Assembly (NCBI GenBank): GCA_027073495.1
Contig: JALSVQ010000017.1
Coordinates: forward strand, 1 to 64,000
Direction of reading: 5' to 3'
From: Flavobacteriaceae bacterium
GTDB lineage: Bacteria; Bacteroidota; Bacteroidia; Flavobacteriales; Flavobacteriaceae
DNA: 64,000 nt
The position numbers and the translations under genes were made by a program. Each line of letters begins with the position of its first letter. Positions within the stretch are counted from its first letter, which is position 1. This document shows, one piece after another, positions 47,074 to 59,186 of the stretch. Under the pieces are notes generated by a model. The model saw only the letters and a list, made by a program, of their open reading frames with translations. It made no database searches and had not been told where the DNA came from.

Positions 47074-48399
47074 CTACAATTCCATACCTTTTATTTTACG
47101 ATAAAACAGCAATGCTGTACCGTCTGAAAGACTTGCTACATAGCTAGAAACATGGAGTAAACGCGTGTATAAATCGGCGTGAGGCGTTTGCATATTTTCA
47201 GGTAATAATTGTAAAATTAATTTATCATAATTACTCATTGTACCATCGGCTTTATTATTAATGGTTTGGATGAATACGTCAAGTAATTTGCCTAAAATTT
47301 GATAACCTGCAAGTTCTTTTTCAATAACTTCTTTAGATTTATAAATATTTTTTACACTAATACGTATGATGTCATTTATTTGTGCTTCGTACTGGCATTT
47401 ATCAAGCAATGAATATGTAAATTCACCATTTAATATAGCTTTTTCATTTGCTTTAAACACCACAATAGCTTCTGTAATTAATGTGCTAATGGCAAGTGCT
47501 CTTAGATAGCTCATGCGTTCTTTAGTAGTTTTTAAAGCATAGTATTTGTCATTATTTATACTTTTACTTACCAATTTAATCAAATATTCTAAGGCAAAAT
47601 CTTCTGGGATAAGCCCGAGGTTGATACCATCTTCAAAATCGATTATGGTATAACAAATATCATCTGCAGCTTCTACCAAATAAGCCAAAGGATGTCTTGC
47701 ATAACTATTTTTCCCAATGTTTTTTAAACCTAATTCATTGACTACATCATCAAAAAGAGTAGTGTCAGCTTGAAAAACATTATATTTTTTGTGTGCAATA
47801 TGCGTACTTGGTTTTTTAGGTAATGCATATTTTGGATATTTTAAAAAAGCACCAATTGTAGCATAAGTAAGGCGTATGCCTGTTCCGTTTTTACCATCAT
47901 TGAGTATCTTAAAACCATTGGCATTTCCTTCAAAATCAATGAGGTCTTGCCATTGTGTTTCGTTAAGTTTATCTTTAAATTGTTGTCCTCTCCCAAGGGC
48001 AAAAAACTCCCCTATAGCTTTTTCACCACTATGTCCAAAAGGCGGATTACCAACATCGTGAAACAAGGCAGCTGCGGCAACAATGGCGCCAAAATCATTG
48101 ACTTGATAACCGAGAGACTGTAATACTGGATTTTGTTTCAAGACATAAGAACCTATTTCACGACCAAGCGTTCTTCCAACTACAGAAACTTCTAAACTGT
48201 GCGTTAAGCGTGTGTGTACAAAATCTGTCTTAGATAGCGGAATAACCTGCGTTTTGTCTTGTAAACTCCTGAATTCGTTTGAGAATATAATACGATCAAA
48301 ATCGACTTCAAAACCAACACGTGTATTCAGTTCGCTGACACGTGTTCGTTTATTCTGGTCGCCATATTTTTTTAATGATAATAATTTTTCCCAATTCAT
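47074..48399 (-). CDS. dgt: Deoxyguanosinetriphosphate triphosphohydrolase-like HD protein
   Basis: RTRVSELNTRVGFEVDFDRIIFSNEFRSLQDKTQV; THSLEVSVVGR; ALFHDVGNPPFGHSGE. Confidence 0.94.
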   Translation of the reverse strand: MNWEKLLSLKKYGDQNKRTRVSELNTRVGFEVDFDRIIFSNEFRSLQDKTQVIPLSKTDFVHTRLTHSLEVSVVGRTLGREIGSYVLKQNPVLQSLGYQVNDFGAIVAAAALFHDVGNPPFGHSGEKAIGEFFALGRGQQFKDKLNETQWQDLIDFEGNANGFKILNDGKNGTGIRLTYATIGAFLKYPKYALPKKPSTHIAHKKYNVFQADTTLFDDVVNELGLKNIGKNSYARHPLAYLVEAADDICYTIIDFEDGINLGLIPEDFALEYLIKLVSKSINNDKYYALKTTKERMSYLRALAISTLITEAIVVFKANEKAILNGEFTYSLLDKCQYEAQINDIIRISVKNIYKSKEVIEKELAGYQILGKLLDVFIQTINNKADGTMSNYDKLILQLLPENMQTPHADLYTRLLHVSSYVASLSDGTALLFYRKIKGMEL

Positions 48400-48414
48400 A
48401 AATATGATATTCTA

Positions 48415-50781
48415 CTATGATCCACACATTAAACAATCATCTGGATTTTCTCGAGAATCAATGAGTAATTGTTGTAATTCTTCTTCGGTTAAAGGTGCCT
48501 CTTTTGCTTCTTCTTTTTTGGCTATTGTAAATTTGATAGCATCTACAGCAGATTTCGTACGGAGGTAATACATGCCTGTTTTAAGACCTGCTTTCCAAGC
48601 ATAGAAATGCATTGATGTCATTTTAGAAAAATCAGCATCTTCTAAGAATAGATTCAATGACTGTGATTGATCTACAAAAAAACCACGCTCCCGGGACATG
48701 TCTATAATATCTTTCATACTCATTTCCCATACTGTTTTATACAGCTCTTTCAAGTCTTGAGGAATGGCATCAATGTGTTGAATTGTTCCATTAGCACGCA
48801 TTAATTCTTCTTTCATATCATCGTTCCAAAGCCCAAGTTCTACGAGGTCTTCTAGTAGATGTTTATTTACTACTATAAACTCTCCTGAGAGTGTTCTTCT
48901 AGTATAAATATTTGAAGTATAGGGTTCAAAAGCTTCATTGTTTCCAAGTATTTGCGATGTAGAAGCAGTTGGCATAGGCGCTAGTAATAAGGAGTTTCTC
49001 ACACCATGGGTTTTGATATCATTGCGTAGTTTTTCCCAATCCCAACGGCCACTTAGTTCACTTGCATCAACACCCCAAAGGTCAAATTGGAATTTACCTT
49101 GCGAAATAGGTGAGCCTTCATAACTTTCATAAGTTCCATCGCGCTTAGCCTCTTCCATAGATGCGGTAAGTGCAGCATAGTAGATGGTTTCAAAGATATC
49201 TTTGTTTAAAGCTTTTGCTTGTTCAGAGGTAAAAGGCATGCGTAACTTAATAAAAGTATCTGCTAGTCCTTGTACGCCAATACCAATAGGTCTGTGACGC
49301 ATGTTCGAGTTTCTAGCCTCTTGTATAGGATAAAAATTCACATTGATAACTTGATTTAAGTTACGCGTGATTTTGTGAGATATATCAAATAGTTTTTGAT
49401 GATTAAATCCGTTTTCATCGATAAACATTGGTAGTGCTATAGAAGCGAGATTACAGACAGCTACTTCATCTTTAGAAGTATATTCTAATATTTCTGTACA
49501 CAGGTTTGATGATTTGATAGTCCCTAGATTTTGCTGATTTGATTTTCTATTAGCAGCATCTTTGTACATCATATATGGTGTACCTGTTTCTATTTGAGAT
49601 TCTATTATTTTTTCCCAAAGGTCACGTGCTTTTACTGTTCTACGTCCTTTTCCTGCGGCTTCATAGCCAAGATAAAGTTTTTCAAATTCAGAATTGTGTG
49701 TTTCGTGTAGCCCAGGACATTCATTTGGACACATAAGTGTCCAATCTTCATCTTTTTCTACACGGTGCATGAACAAATCTGGAATCCACATGGCATAAAA
49801 TAAATCACGTGCACGCATTTCTTCTTTACCGTGATTCTTTTTTAAATCAAGAAATTCAAAAACATCAGGATGCCAAGGTTCTAAATAAATAGCAAAAGCG
49901 CCTTTTCTTTTTCCACCTCCTTGATCTACATAGCGAGCGGTATTATTAAATACTTGTAGCATCGGTATAATACCATTAGAGTTTCCATTAGTTCCTCTTA
50001 TATAAGAACCTGTGGCACGCACATTATGTATTGATAGTCCAATGCCTCCTGCAGATTGCGAAATTTTTGCTGTTTGTTTTAAGGTGTCATAAATGCCGTC
50101 AATACTATCATCTTGCATAGCAAGTAGAAAACAAGAAGACATTTGTGGCACAGGTGTTCCTGCATTAAACAACGTTGGTGTTGCGTGAGTAAAATAGCGC
50201 TTAGACATCAATTCATAAGTTTCTAGTGCATCATCAATATTTTCTTTGTGTATTCCTATTGAAACACGCATTAGCATATGTTGGGGGCGCTCTACAATAA
50301 CACCATTTATTTTTAATAGATAAGAACGTTCTAATGTTTTGAATCCAAAATAATCATAACCAAAATCACGGTTATAGATTATAGCAGCATCAAGACGCGC
50401 TCTGTTATCCATAATTATTTGATACACATCATCAGCAATCAGCGGTGCTTCTTTTCCAGTACGCGGATTGATGTAGTGATACATATCTTCTACTGTTTCA
50501 CTAAAATTCTTTTTGGTGTTTTTATGAAGATTAGATACGGCGATGCGTGCTGCTAGTTTGGCATAATCGGGATGTATTGTTGTCATAGTAGCTGCTATTT
50601 CAGAAGCTAAAATATCAAGTTCTGAGGTAGTTACACCATCGTAAAGCCCTTCAATGACACGCATTGAGACTTTGATAGAATCTACAAGAGGGTTTAAACC
50701 ATAGCACATTTTACGTATACGTGCTGTGATTTTATCAAACATTACAGCTTGGCGTTGTCCATTTCTTTTTATTACATCCAT
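48415..50781 (-). CDS. nrdA: Ribonucleoside-diphosphate reductase alpha subunit
   Basis: ATP-cone [49 protein letters not shown]-terminal DDCLMCGS. Confidence 0.97.
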   Translation of the reverse strand: MDVIKRNGQRQAVMFDKITARIRKMCYGLNPLVDSIKVSMRVIEGLYDGVTTSELDILASEIAATMTTIHPDYAKLAARIAVSNLHKNTKKNFSETVEDMYHYINPRTGKEAPLIADDVYQIIMDNRARLDAAIIYNRDFGYDYFGFKTLERSYLLKINGVIVERPQHMLMRVSIGIHKENIDDALETYELMSKRYFTHATPTLFNAGTPVPQMSSCFLLAMQDDSIDGIYDTLKQTAKISQSAGGIGLSIHNVRATGSYIRGTNGNSNGIIPMLQVFNNTARYVDQGGGKRKGAFAIYLEPWHPDVFEFLDLKKNHGKEEMRARDLFYAMWIPDLFMHRVEKDEDWTLMCPNECPGLHETHNSEFEKLYLGYEAAGKGRRTVKARDLWEKIIESQIETGTPYMMYKDAANRKSNQQNLGTIKSSNLCTEILEYTSKDEVAVCNLASIALPMFIDENGFNHQKLFDISHKITRNLNQVINVNFYPIQEARNSNMRHRPIGIGVQGLADTFIKLRMPFTSEQAKALNKDIFETIYYAALTASMEEAKRDGTYESYEGSPISQGKFQFDLWGVDASELSGRWDWEKLRNDIKTHGVRNSLLLAPMPTASTSQILGNNEAFEPYTSNIYTRRTLSGEFIVVNKHLLEDLVELGLWNDDMKEELMRANGTIQHIDAIPQDLKELYKTVWEMSMKDIIDMSRERGFFVDQSQSLNLFLEDADFSKMTSMHFYAWKAGLKTGMYYLRTKSAVDAIKFTIAKKEEAKEAPLTEEELQQLLIDSRENPDDCLMCGS

Positions 50782-50902
50782 AATAATAGTGTTTTTAGTA
50801 CCACAAGGGTGTTAAGTTTATTGATTACTTCTCATTTATTATTGAATTAAAAGAGAAGCTAGGTTTTGTTGAAAAAAGTTTTAATCTTTACTATGCTTTT
50901 GT

Positions 50903-51880
50903 CTAAAAATCGGCATCAAAGGTGATTTTTCCTTTGGTTCCAGATTTAACACCTGCTTTTTGGTATTCACTGACACGTTTTTCAAAGAAATTTGTTTTTC
51001 CTTGGAGTGAAATCATATCCATAAAATCAAAAGGGTTTTTGGCATTATATACTTTAGGACAACCATATTCCACGAGTAATCTATCAGTGACAAACTCTAA
51101 ATATTGAGACATAAGCTTGGCATTCATACCAATCAAACTTACGGGAAGTGATTCAGTAATAAATTCGCGTTCTATTTCCAATGCATTGGTTAAAATCTCC
51201 GTGATACGTTGCGGAGAAACTTTGTTGACAATATGATTGTTATGTAGGAATACAGCAAAATCTGCGTGTAATCCCTCATCACGGTTTATTAATTCATTAG
51301 AAAAGGTAAGTCCTGGTAATAGGCTTCGTTTTTTCATCCAGAAAATAGAGCAGAATGCTCCCGAAAAGAAAATACCTTCTACAGCAGAAAAAGCCACCAA
51401 ACGCTCTTCAAAACTTGGACTTTCTATCCAACGTAATGCCCATTCCGCTTTTTTCTGTATAGCAGGGAATATTTCTATAGCACGAAATAATTCATCTTTT
51501 TCTTTTTCATCTTTTACATAGGTATCTATTAATAATGAATAGACTTCAGAATGAATGTTTTCCATCATGATTTGAAAACCATAGAAAAATTTAGCTTCAG
51601 GATATTGTACTTCACTAATAAAGTTTTCTGCTAAATTTTCATTAACAATACCATCAGATGCAGCAAAAAACGCTAAAATATGCTTCAAAAAATAGCGTTC
51701 ATCAGCAGTTAATTTTTCATTCCAGTCTTTTACATCTTCATGAAGATCAACTTCTTCAGCTGTCCAAAAACTAGCTTCTTGTTTTTTGTACCAATCCCAA
51801 ATATCGGCATGTTTTATTGGAAAAATAACAAAACGATTTGGATTTGGTTTTAGAATTGGCTCTTCATGAATTTTAGACAT
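50903..51880 (-). CDS. nrdB: Ribonucleoside-diphosphate reductase beta subunit
   Basis: [43 protein letters not shown]-terminal ITFDADF. Confidence 0.97.
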   Translation of the reverse strand: MSKIHEEPILKPNPNRFVIFPIKHADIWDWYKKQEASFWTAEEVDLHEDVKDWNEKLTADERYFLKHILAFFAASDGIVNENLAENFISEVQYPEAKFFYGFQIMMENIHSEVYSLLIDTYVKDEKEKDELFRAIEIFPAIQKKAEWALRWIESPSFEERLVAFSAVEGIFFSGAFCSIFWMKKRSLLPGLTFSNELINRDEGLHADFAVFLHNNHIVNKVSPQRITEILTNALEIEREFITESLPVSLIGMNAKLMSQYLEFVTDRLLVEYGCPKVYNAKNPFDFMDMISLQGKTNFFEKRVSEYQKAGVKSGTKGKITFDADF

Positions 51881-52266
51881 AATAAATAGGTTTTTACAGT
51901 TATTGTTTGGTTGTTTATTGGACTAGCAAAATTGCAAAAAAAAGTTAATTTAGCCAATTGATACTTATTCACAAATCAAGGGGAGTTTTTAACAAAATGA
52001 AAAAATTCAAAAATATTTTTTTGTTTTAGCGTGTTGTAATTTGTTAAAAATCAGCATAGTATTTTTTTTAAAACAAATCACTAGCGATAAACACTAGCTT
52101 TGTTTAAAAACGCGTAAAAACACTTTTTTTGCTATTGTTTCTGAAATAAAAAAATAATTTCATCATTGCTTTTTTTGCTGATTTACCTCGTCTTCATAGT
52201 AAAGGTATTTTTTTGATAAAAACACCTTCCTTTTTATAAAAAGAAAATAATAATTATCTAAAACAA

Positions 52267-52302
52267 AAAATCCTCAAAATCAAAATGATTAAGAGGATTT
52301 TG
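52267..52302 (-). terminator. Hairpin terminator downstream of tRNA-Gln
   Basis: aaaatcctct-N-gaggatttttt on the minus strand. Confidence 0.75.
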
Positions 52303-52305
52303 TTG

Positions 52306-52376
52306 TTGGCCTACAAGGACTCGAACCTTGAATGACGATACCAAAAACCGGAGTGTTACCATTACACCATAGGCCA
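52306..52376 (-). tRNA. tRNA-Gln (anticodon TTG)
   Basis: TGGCCTATGGTGTAATGGTAACACTCCGGTTTTTGGTATCGTCATTCAAGGTTCGAGTCCTTGTAGGCCAA folds as cloverleaf with loop TT-TTG-GT. Confidence 0.93.
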
Positions 52377-52448
52377 ATTTCCCGTTTGGGACTGCAAATT
52401 TAAATTAAAATTCTATATTACAAAACAAAACAAATTATTTTTTTAAAA

Positions 52449-54752
52449 TTATTCATCCTCATCTCCCCAATCTGGAGTTGAATTGTTATGAGTTGGGTTA
52501 TCAGTATCATTAACTGCATCTTTATTACAATCTACGCGGATAGATAAATCAGCTGGTCGTGTAAACTCCTTATTAGAGATTTTCAAATCTTTATCTGCGT
52601 AAAGACTTTTGAGATATATTCCAAATATAGGTAATGCCATTGTTGCTCCCTGCCCATATGCAATAGATCTAAAGTGTGTAGCTCTATCATCAGCTCCGAC
52701 CCATACTCCTGTAGCAAGATTAGGAACTATTCCCATAAACCATCCATCAGATTGGTTTTGTGTTGTTCCTGTTTTACCCGCTATGGGATTTTTGAGCTCA
52801 TAAGGATAACCTGTCACTACTTCTTTGTAAATTTTACTTTTCTTTAAGAAAGAATGGCGCAACCTTCCTCCTGAACCAGATTGTGTTACTCCTTCCATGA
52901 GTTTAAGTACTACAAAGGCTGTTTCTGCGCTAACAGCATCTTGTGTTTTTATTTCATTAGTCCAAAGTACGGTTCCATTTTTATCTTCTACTCGTGTTAT
53001 AGCAAATGGTTCTATATATACACCTTTGTTAGCAAAAGTACTCAAAGCACCAATCATTTCGTAGAGTGTTAACGATGGTGTTCCTAATGCAATAGATGGC
53101 GCATAGGGGATCTTGTGTTTTATTCCTAGTTTTTTGGTCAAATCAATAACTGGTTGAGGTCCTGTTTTATCGATTAATTGTGCAGAAATAGTATTCAATG
53201 AGTTCGCTAGTCCTTGTTTTAAAGTAACTTTTCCTCCGTATTTTCCACCTGCATTGTTTGGTGTCCAAGATTTATCTGTTCCCCAACGTCCAGCCTCTAT
53301 AGTATAAGGCATATTTGGCAATGAGTCACAAGGAGATAAATGCAACTGATTGATAGCCGTAGCATAAATAAAAGGTTTGAATGTCGAACCTACTTGACGT
53401 TCACCTTGTTTTGCATGGTCATATTGAAAGTGTTTAAAATTAATTCCTCCTACCCAAACGCGTATTTCTCCCGTTTGAGGTACAACACTCATTACACCAG
53501 TATTTAAGAAATGTTTATAGTATTTTATGGAGTCATGAGGCGTCATTGTAGTATCTTTTTCACCTTGCCAAGTAAAGATGCGCATTTTGGTCTTTTTGTC
53601 AAAAGAGGCTATAATATCTTTATCACTTGCACCTGCTTTTTTCATCATTTTCCAGCGGTATGATGATTTCATGGCGTGTTTATAGATGTTTTCTATTTGT
53701 TTTGTCTTTAAATTAATAAATGGTGCTGTTTTGTTTTTTTTGCTTTGCTTAAAAAATGCTTTTTGCAAATTTGGCATGTGTTGTGCTACTGCATCTTCAG
53801 CATATTTTTGCATTCGTGAATCTATTGTTGTATAAACTTTTAATCCGTCGGTATAAATATTTACACCTTTAAAATTAGCATCATTTTTGACTAATTTTTT
53901 CATAAATTTACGAACATATTCTCTGAAATACGTTGCTGTACCTTGATCATGAGCATCTCTGGTAAAGTTAAGCTGTAAGGGGAGTTTTCGTAAAGAATCG
54001 TATTCTTTTGGGCTAATATCGCCTTTTTTCTGCATTTGATGCAGTACAACTTCTCTACGTTTTGTGGTTAATTCTTTTCTACGAATAGGATTGTACAATG
54101 TAGGATTTTTAAGCATAGCTACTATCATTGCGGATTCTTCTACAGTTAAATCTTTTGGTTCTTTTCCAAAATAAATACGTGCTGCAGATTGTATTCCTAC
54201 ACCATTGTAATTAAAATCTACCGTATTGAGATACATAGCAATTATTTCGTTTTTGGTGTATTGTTTTTCTAGACGTACTGCAATAACCCATTCTTTTACT
54301 TTTTGTTTTAAACGATAAAAAATATTTCCTCTGTGCTTGTGAAATAAATTTTTGGCTAATTGCTGTGTAATGGTACTCGCTCCACCATCTTTACCAAGTT
54401 TTGCAAAAGCACGTATTGTGCCGTGTACATCAATACCAGCATGGTCAAAGAAACGCACATCTTCTGTTGCTACTAATGCATCAACAAGTGATTTTGGTAG
54501 GTCTTTATAAAGCACTGGTGTTCTGTTTTCTTTAAAGAATTTACCTAATACTTTGTTATCTACTGAGATAATTTGTGTTGCTAAGTCTGATTTTGGATTT
54601 TCTAATTCTTCAAAGGTTGGCATTTCTCCAAAAGCACCAACTGAAGCAAGAAAGAATATCAATGCTACTAATAATATGCTACTGAATATAAATAACCAAA
54701 AGCGAATAATCCATTTTCTAAAAGGATTACTTTGTTTTACTTTTTTTGCCAT
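52449..54752 (-). CDS. Penicillin-binding protein 1A (transglycosylase/transpeptidase)
   Basis: ALVATEDVRFFDHAGIDVHGTIRAFAKLGKDGGASTITQQLAKNLF; ERQVGSTFKPFIYATAI; KTGTTQNQSDGWFMG. Confidence 0.96.
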   Translation of the reverse strand: MAKKVKQSNPFRKWIIRFWLFIFSSILLVALIFFLASVGAFGEMPTFEELENPKSDLATQIISVDNKVLGKFFKENRTPVLYKDLPKSLVDALVATEDVRFFDHAGIDVHGTIRAFAKLGKDGGASTITQQLAKNLFHKHRGNIFYRLKQKVKEWVIAVRLEKQYTKNEIIAMYLNTVDFNYNGVGIQSAARIYFGKEPKDLTVEESAMIVAMLKNPTLYNPIRRKELTTKRREVVLHQMQKKGDISPKEYDSLRKLPLQLNFTRDAHDQGTATYFREYVRKFMKKLVKNDANFKGVNIYTDGLKVYTTIDSRMQKYAEDAVAQHMPNLQKAFFKQSKKNKTAPFINLKTKQIENIYKHAMKSSYRWKMMKKAGASDKDIIASFDKKTKMRIFTWQGEKDTTMTPHDSIKYYKHFLNTGVMSVVPQTGEIRVWVGGINFKHFQYDHAKQGERQVGSTFKPFIYATAINQLHLSPCDSLPNMPYTIEAGRWGTDKSWTPNNAGGKYGGKVTLKQGLANSLNTISAQLIDKTGPQPVIDLTKKLGIKHKIPYAPSIALGTPSLTLYEMIGALSTFANKGVYIEPFAITRVEDKNGTVLWTNEIKTQDAVSAETAFVVLKLMEGVTQSGSGGRLRHSFLKKSKIYKEVVTGYPYELKNPIAGKTGTTQNQSDGWFMGIVPNLATGVWVGADDRATHFRSIAYGQGATMALPIFGIYLKSLYADKDLKISNKEFTRPADLSIRVDCNKDAVNDTDNPTHNNSTPDWGDEDE

Positions 54753-55231
54753 TATTGTTTATTTTTTATTATTTGAATACCAATATCGGTAATTCCTTTT
54801 AAATTTTTTACGCCATTAGTATTACCATCTTTTCTATTGGCTTGATTAATGCTAATATCATATTTCCCTTTTGTATCAAAAGTATAATTATGTTTGTAAG
54901 CAAGCCAATTTTCTTTGACAGTATTACCCGTTCCTAACCAAGAACCATCAGGATTTGCCATGAGGTATTCCAAAGTATCTAGTTCTACAGTTTTATTGGG
55001 TTTTGTAATTTTTGTAATTAAAAAAATAGAGCTAAACTCGTAATCATTGGTGTTTCGCAAGATGATATTGATATCATATTTTGCTAGAGAATCTAGTTGA
55101 TCTACTGAAAAATGTACCGTATTGTGCTCTTTCCAAATATTATCTTTGAAGTTTTTGGAAGCATCGTAAGCTAAATTATTGCTGCAAGAAGCTAATAGTA
55201 TAGTGGTTAATATGAAGATTAAACGTTTCAA
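54752..55231 (-). CDS. gldH: Gliding motility lipoprotein GldH
   Basis: Lipobox LLASCSNN; FKDNIWKEHNTVHFSVDQLDS...; between pbp1A and ricT. Confidence 0.85.
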   Translation of the reverse strand: MKRLIFILTTILLASCSNNLAYDASKNFKDNIWKEHNTVHFSVDQLDSLAKYDINIILRNTNDYEFSSIFLITKITKPNKTVELDTLEYLMANPDGSWLGTGNTVKENWLAYKHNYTFDTKGKYDISINQANRKDGNTNGVKNLKGITDIGIQIIKNKQ

Positions 55232-56521
55232 TTATTCTTTCTTTTTTGATTGATTCGTATTTTTTTTATTCCTATTGTTTGAAAATTTTCTTTTTTTATT
55301 AGGTCTAGCAGTTTGATTTTTCTTTGTACTGTCTTGACTTTTATTAGTGTTCGGTTTTGTACTGTTTTTGTTCCGATTATTTTTGTTTCTATTGTTTCTG
55401 CGCTTGTTGTTTTTTTGTTTTGGTTTATCAAAACGTGTTAAACTATCTTGTCCTACAACGTTTTCATAGTTTGGTGTATTGTCTATAACAGCCAAATCAT
55501 CTACGTAAGTGGATAAATGTTGTGCTTTTTCACCTTTTTTATTAATTTCTTGTATTTCTTTGACTTGTTCTTTGGTTAATTGATACCAATTGAGTTGTTT
55601 ATCTTTTATAGTGTACCAAAGTAAGCCTTTAAAAATATCCATTTTCTGGTAATAAGCTATTCCGCTTTCTGTTTTTAATGGAATATCGGTACGAGGAAAA
55701 TCTTTTAAAGCATCTGTATACGTGTCTAATTCAAAATTGAGACAACATTTGAGTTTACCACATTGCCCAGCTAATTTCAAGGGGTTTAATGAGAGTTGTT
55801 GATAGCGTGCTGCACTAGTACTGACAGATCTAAAATCGGTCATCCAAGTAGAACAGCATAGTTCACGACCACAGGAACCAATACCGCCAAGACGTTGCGC
55901 TTCTTGACGCGCACCTTCTTGACGCATTTCGATGCGTATCGAAAATTGTGACGCCATATCTTTTATAAGTTGTCTAAAATCGACACGTTGATCTGCTGTA
56001 TAATAGAACGTAGCTTTGTTTCCATCGCCTTGATATTCTACATCAGAAATTTTCATTTTTAACCCTAAACGCAATGCCAATTGACGTGCTTGCATCTGCA
56101 CTTCTTTTTCTTTAGTACGTGCTTTTGCCCATACATCAAGGTCTTTTTGTGTTGCTTTTCGGTATATTTTTTTGACTAGCTCACTATTATCTTGAGCTAC
56201 TTTTTTCTTTTTCATTTGTATTTTGACCAATTCACCTGTTAGTGAAACAGTCCCAATATCATGACCAGGAGAACCTTCTACAGCAATATCATCGCCCATA
56301 TAGAGCGCTAAATTTTTAGTATTTTTATAAAAACCTTTTCGTCCATTTTTGAAACGAACCTCCAAAATATCAAAAGGTTTTTCTTGCCCACTTGGCAATT
56401 GCATATTTGCAAGCCAATCAAAGGTTGAGAGTTTGTTGCAACTATCTACACCACAAGTGCCATTGTTTTTGCATCCTTTAGGGGTTTCTCCTGTTGTTGT
56501 ACTACAACTTTCACACGCCAT
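55232..56521 (-). CDS. ricT: PSP1 domain protein, RicT/YaaT-like
   Basis: MACESCSTTTGETPKGCKNNGTCG; EAQRLGGIGSCGRELCCSTWM; LAGQCGKLKCCLNFELDTY. Confidence 0.92.
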   Translation of the reverse strand: MACESCSTTTGETPKGCKNNGTCGVDSCNKLSTFDWLANMQLPSGQEKPFDILEVRFKNGRKGFYKNTKNLALYMGDDIAVEGSPGHDIGTVSLTGELVKIQMKKKKVAQDNSELVKKIYRKATQKDLDVWAKARTKEKEVQMQARQLALRLGLKMKISDVEYQGDGNKATFYYTADQRVDFRQLIKDMASQFSIRIEMRQEGARQEAQRLGGIGSCGRELCCSTWMTDFRSVSTSAARYQQLSLNPLKLAGQCGKLKCCLNFELDTYTDALKDFPRTDIPLKTESGIAYYQKMDIFKGLLWYTIKDKQLNWYQLTKEQVKEIQEINKKGEKAQHLSTYVDDLAVIDNTPNYENVVGQDSLTRFDKPKQKNNKRRNNRNKNNRNKNSTKPNTNKSQDSTKKNQTARPNKKRKFSNNRNKKNTNQSKKKE

Positions 56522-56698
56522 ATTTATTTTATATTGTAATTACTTTATTATAAGTAATTTGATTATCAGAATAAAACTTAATCTTTAATCGGTAAAGATA
56601 AGATTTGTTTTTTGATGCACAAAATACATTTTTTTTTAATTAATCATTTAATTTCATTACTTTTGCAGTCGTTTTAAAAACTAATTAATTAGAATAAT

Positions 56699-59086
56699 AT
56701 GGAATCAATGATGATTTATATGCCACTTTTCGCTGCCGTAATCGGTTTGGTGTATATGATGGTAAAAAAGTCTTGGGTAATTAAACAAGATGCAGGTAAT
56801 GGTAAAATGAAAGAAATTTCAGATCATATTTACGAAGGTGCTTTAGCCTTTTTGAATGCAGAATATCGCTTATTAGCTATATTTGTAGTTGTAGTAAGTA
56901 TTTTACTTGCTATTGTGTCTTTTGTAGTACCAACTACACATATCTTAATTGTAGTTGCTTTTATTTTTGGAGCTTTCTTTTCTGCTTTAGCAGGAAATAT
57001 GGGAATGAAAATAGCAACTAAAACAAATGTAAGAACAACACAAGCTGCTATTACGAGTTTGCCAAAAGCCTTAAAAGTATCTTTTACTGGAGGAGCTGTT
57101 ATGGGATTAGGAGTTGCAGGTTTAGCCGTTTTAGGTTTAACATTATTCTTTATTATATTTTATAATATTTTTATGGGCGGTGCTGCTGGAACTTTTACAA
57201 CAGAAAAAATGACTTTAGTTTTAGAAACTTTAGCTGGTTTTTCTTTAGGAGCCGAGTCTATTGCCTTATTTGCTCGTGTAGGTGGTGGTATTTATACCAA
57301 AGCAGCCGATGTTGGAGCAGATTTAGTAGGTAAAGTAGAAGCTGGTATTCCTGAAGATGATCCTAGAAATCCTGCTACTATTGCAGATAATGTAGGTGAC
57401 AATGTAGGTGATGTTGCTGGTATGGGAGCAGATTTGTTTGGTTCTTATGTAGCTACAGTACTTGCTGCTATGGTTTTAGGTAATTACATTATTACAGATA
57501 TGGGCGGAAGTATTCAAGATGCTTTTGGAGGTATTGGCCCAATTTTATTACCTATGTCTATTGCAGGTGTTGGTGTTATTATTTCTATGATAGGAACAAT
57601 GCTTGTAAAAATTAGCTCTAACGATGCTAAAGAAGCTCAAGTAATGGGTGCTTTAAATAAAGGAAACTGGATTGCTATTGCTTTAGTTGCAGTTTCTAGT
57701 TATGTTTTAGTAAAATGGATGTTGCCTTCTATGATGAAAATGGAATTTTTTGGTGAAGGCTTACAAGACATTTCTTCAATGCGTGTATTTTACGCAACAA
57801 TCATTGGTTTAATCGTTGGTGGTGTTATATCATCGGTAACTGAATATTATACAGGTTTAGGAAAAAAACCTATTTTAGAAATTGTACAAAAATCTAGTAC
57901 TGGTGCAGGTACAAATATTATTGCTGGTTTAGCAACAGGAATGATATCTACTTTCCCAACAATACTTTTATTTGCTGCTGCTATTTGGTCTTCTTATGCT
58001 TTTGCTGGTTTTTACGGTGTTGCTATGGCAGCTTCAGCTATGATGGCTACTACTGGTATGCAGTTAGCTATTGATGCTTTTGGACCTATTGCAGATAATG
58101 CAGGGGGAATTGCAGAAATGAGTGAACAAGACCCAATTGTTAGAGAACGTACCGATATTTTAGATTCTGTTGGTAATACAACCGCAGCAACTGGTAAAGG
58201 TTTTGCGATTGCTTCTGCTGCATTAACTTCTTTAGCGTTATTTGCTGCTTATGTAACTTTTACAGGAATAGACGGAATTAACATCTTTAAAGCACCTGTT
58301 TTAGCGATGTTATTTGTTGGTGGAATGGTGCCTGTAGTATTTTCTGCTTTAGCAATGAATGCTGTTGGTAAAGCTGCAATGGAAATGGTTTACGAAGTAA
58401 GACGTCAGTTTAAAGAAATACCAGGAATTATGGAAGGTACTGGAAAACCAGAATATGATAAATGTGTAGCTATTTCTACCAAAGCGTCATTAAAAGAAAT
58501 GATGTTACCTGGTTTATTGACTATAGGTTTCCCTCTTGTTATTGCTTTTGTTCCAATGCTATTTAGAATGGATAGAATGATGATAGCAGAAATGCTTGGT
58601 GGTTATATGGCTGGAGTTACTGTTTCAGGTGTGCTTTGGGCTATTTTCCAAAACAATGCTGGTGGTGCTTGGGATAATGCAAAAAAATCTTTTGAAGCTG
58701 GTGTAGAAATTAATGGAGAAATGACTTACAAAGGTTCTGAGGCACATAAAGCTGCTGTAACTGGAGATACTGTTGGAGATCCATTTAAAGATACTTCTGG
58801 ACCATCTATGAATATATTGATTAAATTAACTTGTCTTATTGGATTAGTTATTGCTCCTATCTTAGGTGGTCATACTGGAGATACACATGCAGCAATAGAT
58901 ACTACTCCTGCTACGACTATTACAGTTGATAACACAACTACAAGCAAAGATGCTTCTATCGTTATAAAACACGATGATGCAGGAAAATATATTGTAGTAA
59001 GTGAACCTGTAATGTTAGAAGGAAAATTAAAAATAAACACTTTTCAACTAAGAGGTGATAAAATGAATGCGTATTTGAATAAATAA
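56699..59086 (+). CDS. hppA: Membrane-bound pyrophosphatase, K+-dependent type
   Basis: [69 protein letters not shown] with Ala at the K+-specificity site. Confidence 0.96.
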   Translation: MESMMIYMPLFAAVIGLVYMMVKKSWVIKQDAGNGKMKEISDHIYEGALAFLNAEYRLLAIFVVVVSILLAIVSFVVPTTHILIVVAFIFGAFFSALAGNMGMKIATKTNVRTTQAAITSLPKALKVSFTGGAVMGLGVAGLAVLGLTLFFIIFYNIFMGGAAGTFTTEKMTLVLETLAGFSLGAESIALFARVGGGIYTKAADVGADLVGKVEAGIPEDDPRNPATIADNVGDNVGDVAGMGADLFGSYVATVLAAMVLGNYIITDMGGSIQDAFGGIGPILLPMSIAGVGVIISMIGTMLVKISSNDAKEAQVMGALNKGNWIAIALVAVSSYVLVKWMLPSMMKMEFFGEGLQDISSMRVFYATIIGLIVGGVISSVTEYYTGLGKKPILEIVQKSSTGAGTNIIAGLATGMISTFPTILLFAAAIWSSYAFAGFYGVAMAASAMMATTGMQLAIDAFGPIADNAGGIAEMSEQDPIVRERTDILDSVGNTTAATGKGFAIASAALTSLALFAAYVTFTGIDGINIFKAPVLAMLFVGGMVPVVFSALAMNAVGKAAMEMVYEVRRQFKEIPGIMEGTGKPEYDKCVAISTKASLKEMMLPGLLTIGFPLVIAFVPMLFRMDRMMIAEMLGGYMAGVTVSGVLWAIFQNNAGGAWDNAKKSFEAGVEINGEMTYKGSEAHKAAVTGDTVGDPFKDTSGPSMNILIKLTCLIGLVIAPILGGHTGDTHAAIDTTPATTITVDNTTTSKDASIVIKHDDAGKYIVVSEPVMLEGKLKINTFQLRGDKMNAYLNK

Positions 59087-59112
59087 AAATTCATTATTAA
59101 TATACAACATTT

Positions 59113-59142
59113 AAGACCAATTTTTCAATTGGTCTTTTTTTA
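59113..59142 (+). terminator. Intrinsic terminator after hppA
   Basis: aagaccaatttttcaattggtcttttttt. Confidence 0.92.
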
Positions 59143-59186
59143 TACTATAATGTAAACTTTATTCGTTTATAAATAAAAAAATAATT

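Noticed and set aside
51965-51973. DnaA-box-like TTATTCACA upstream of nrdB
   Set aside because: A 9-mer with one free position is expected several times by chance in a 64-kb AT-rich window; single copy here.
51895-52260. Long AT-rich gap between nrdB and tRNA-Gln as possible ncRNA or element
   Set aside because: Homopolymer-rich sequence, no ORF, no convincing conserved hairpin or repeat apart from two short cactagc words.
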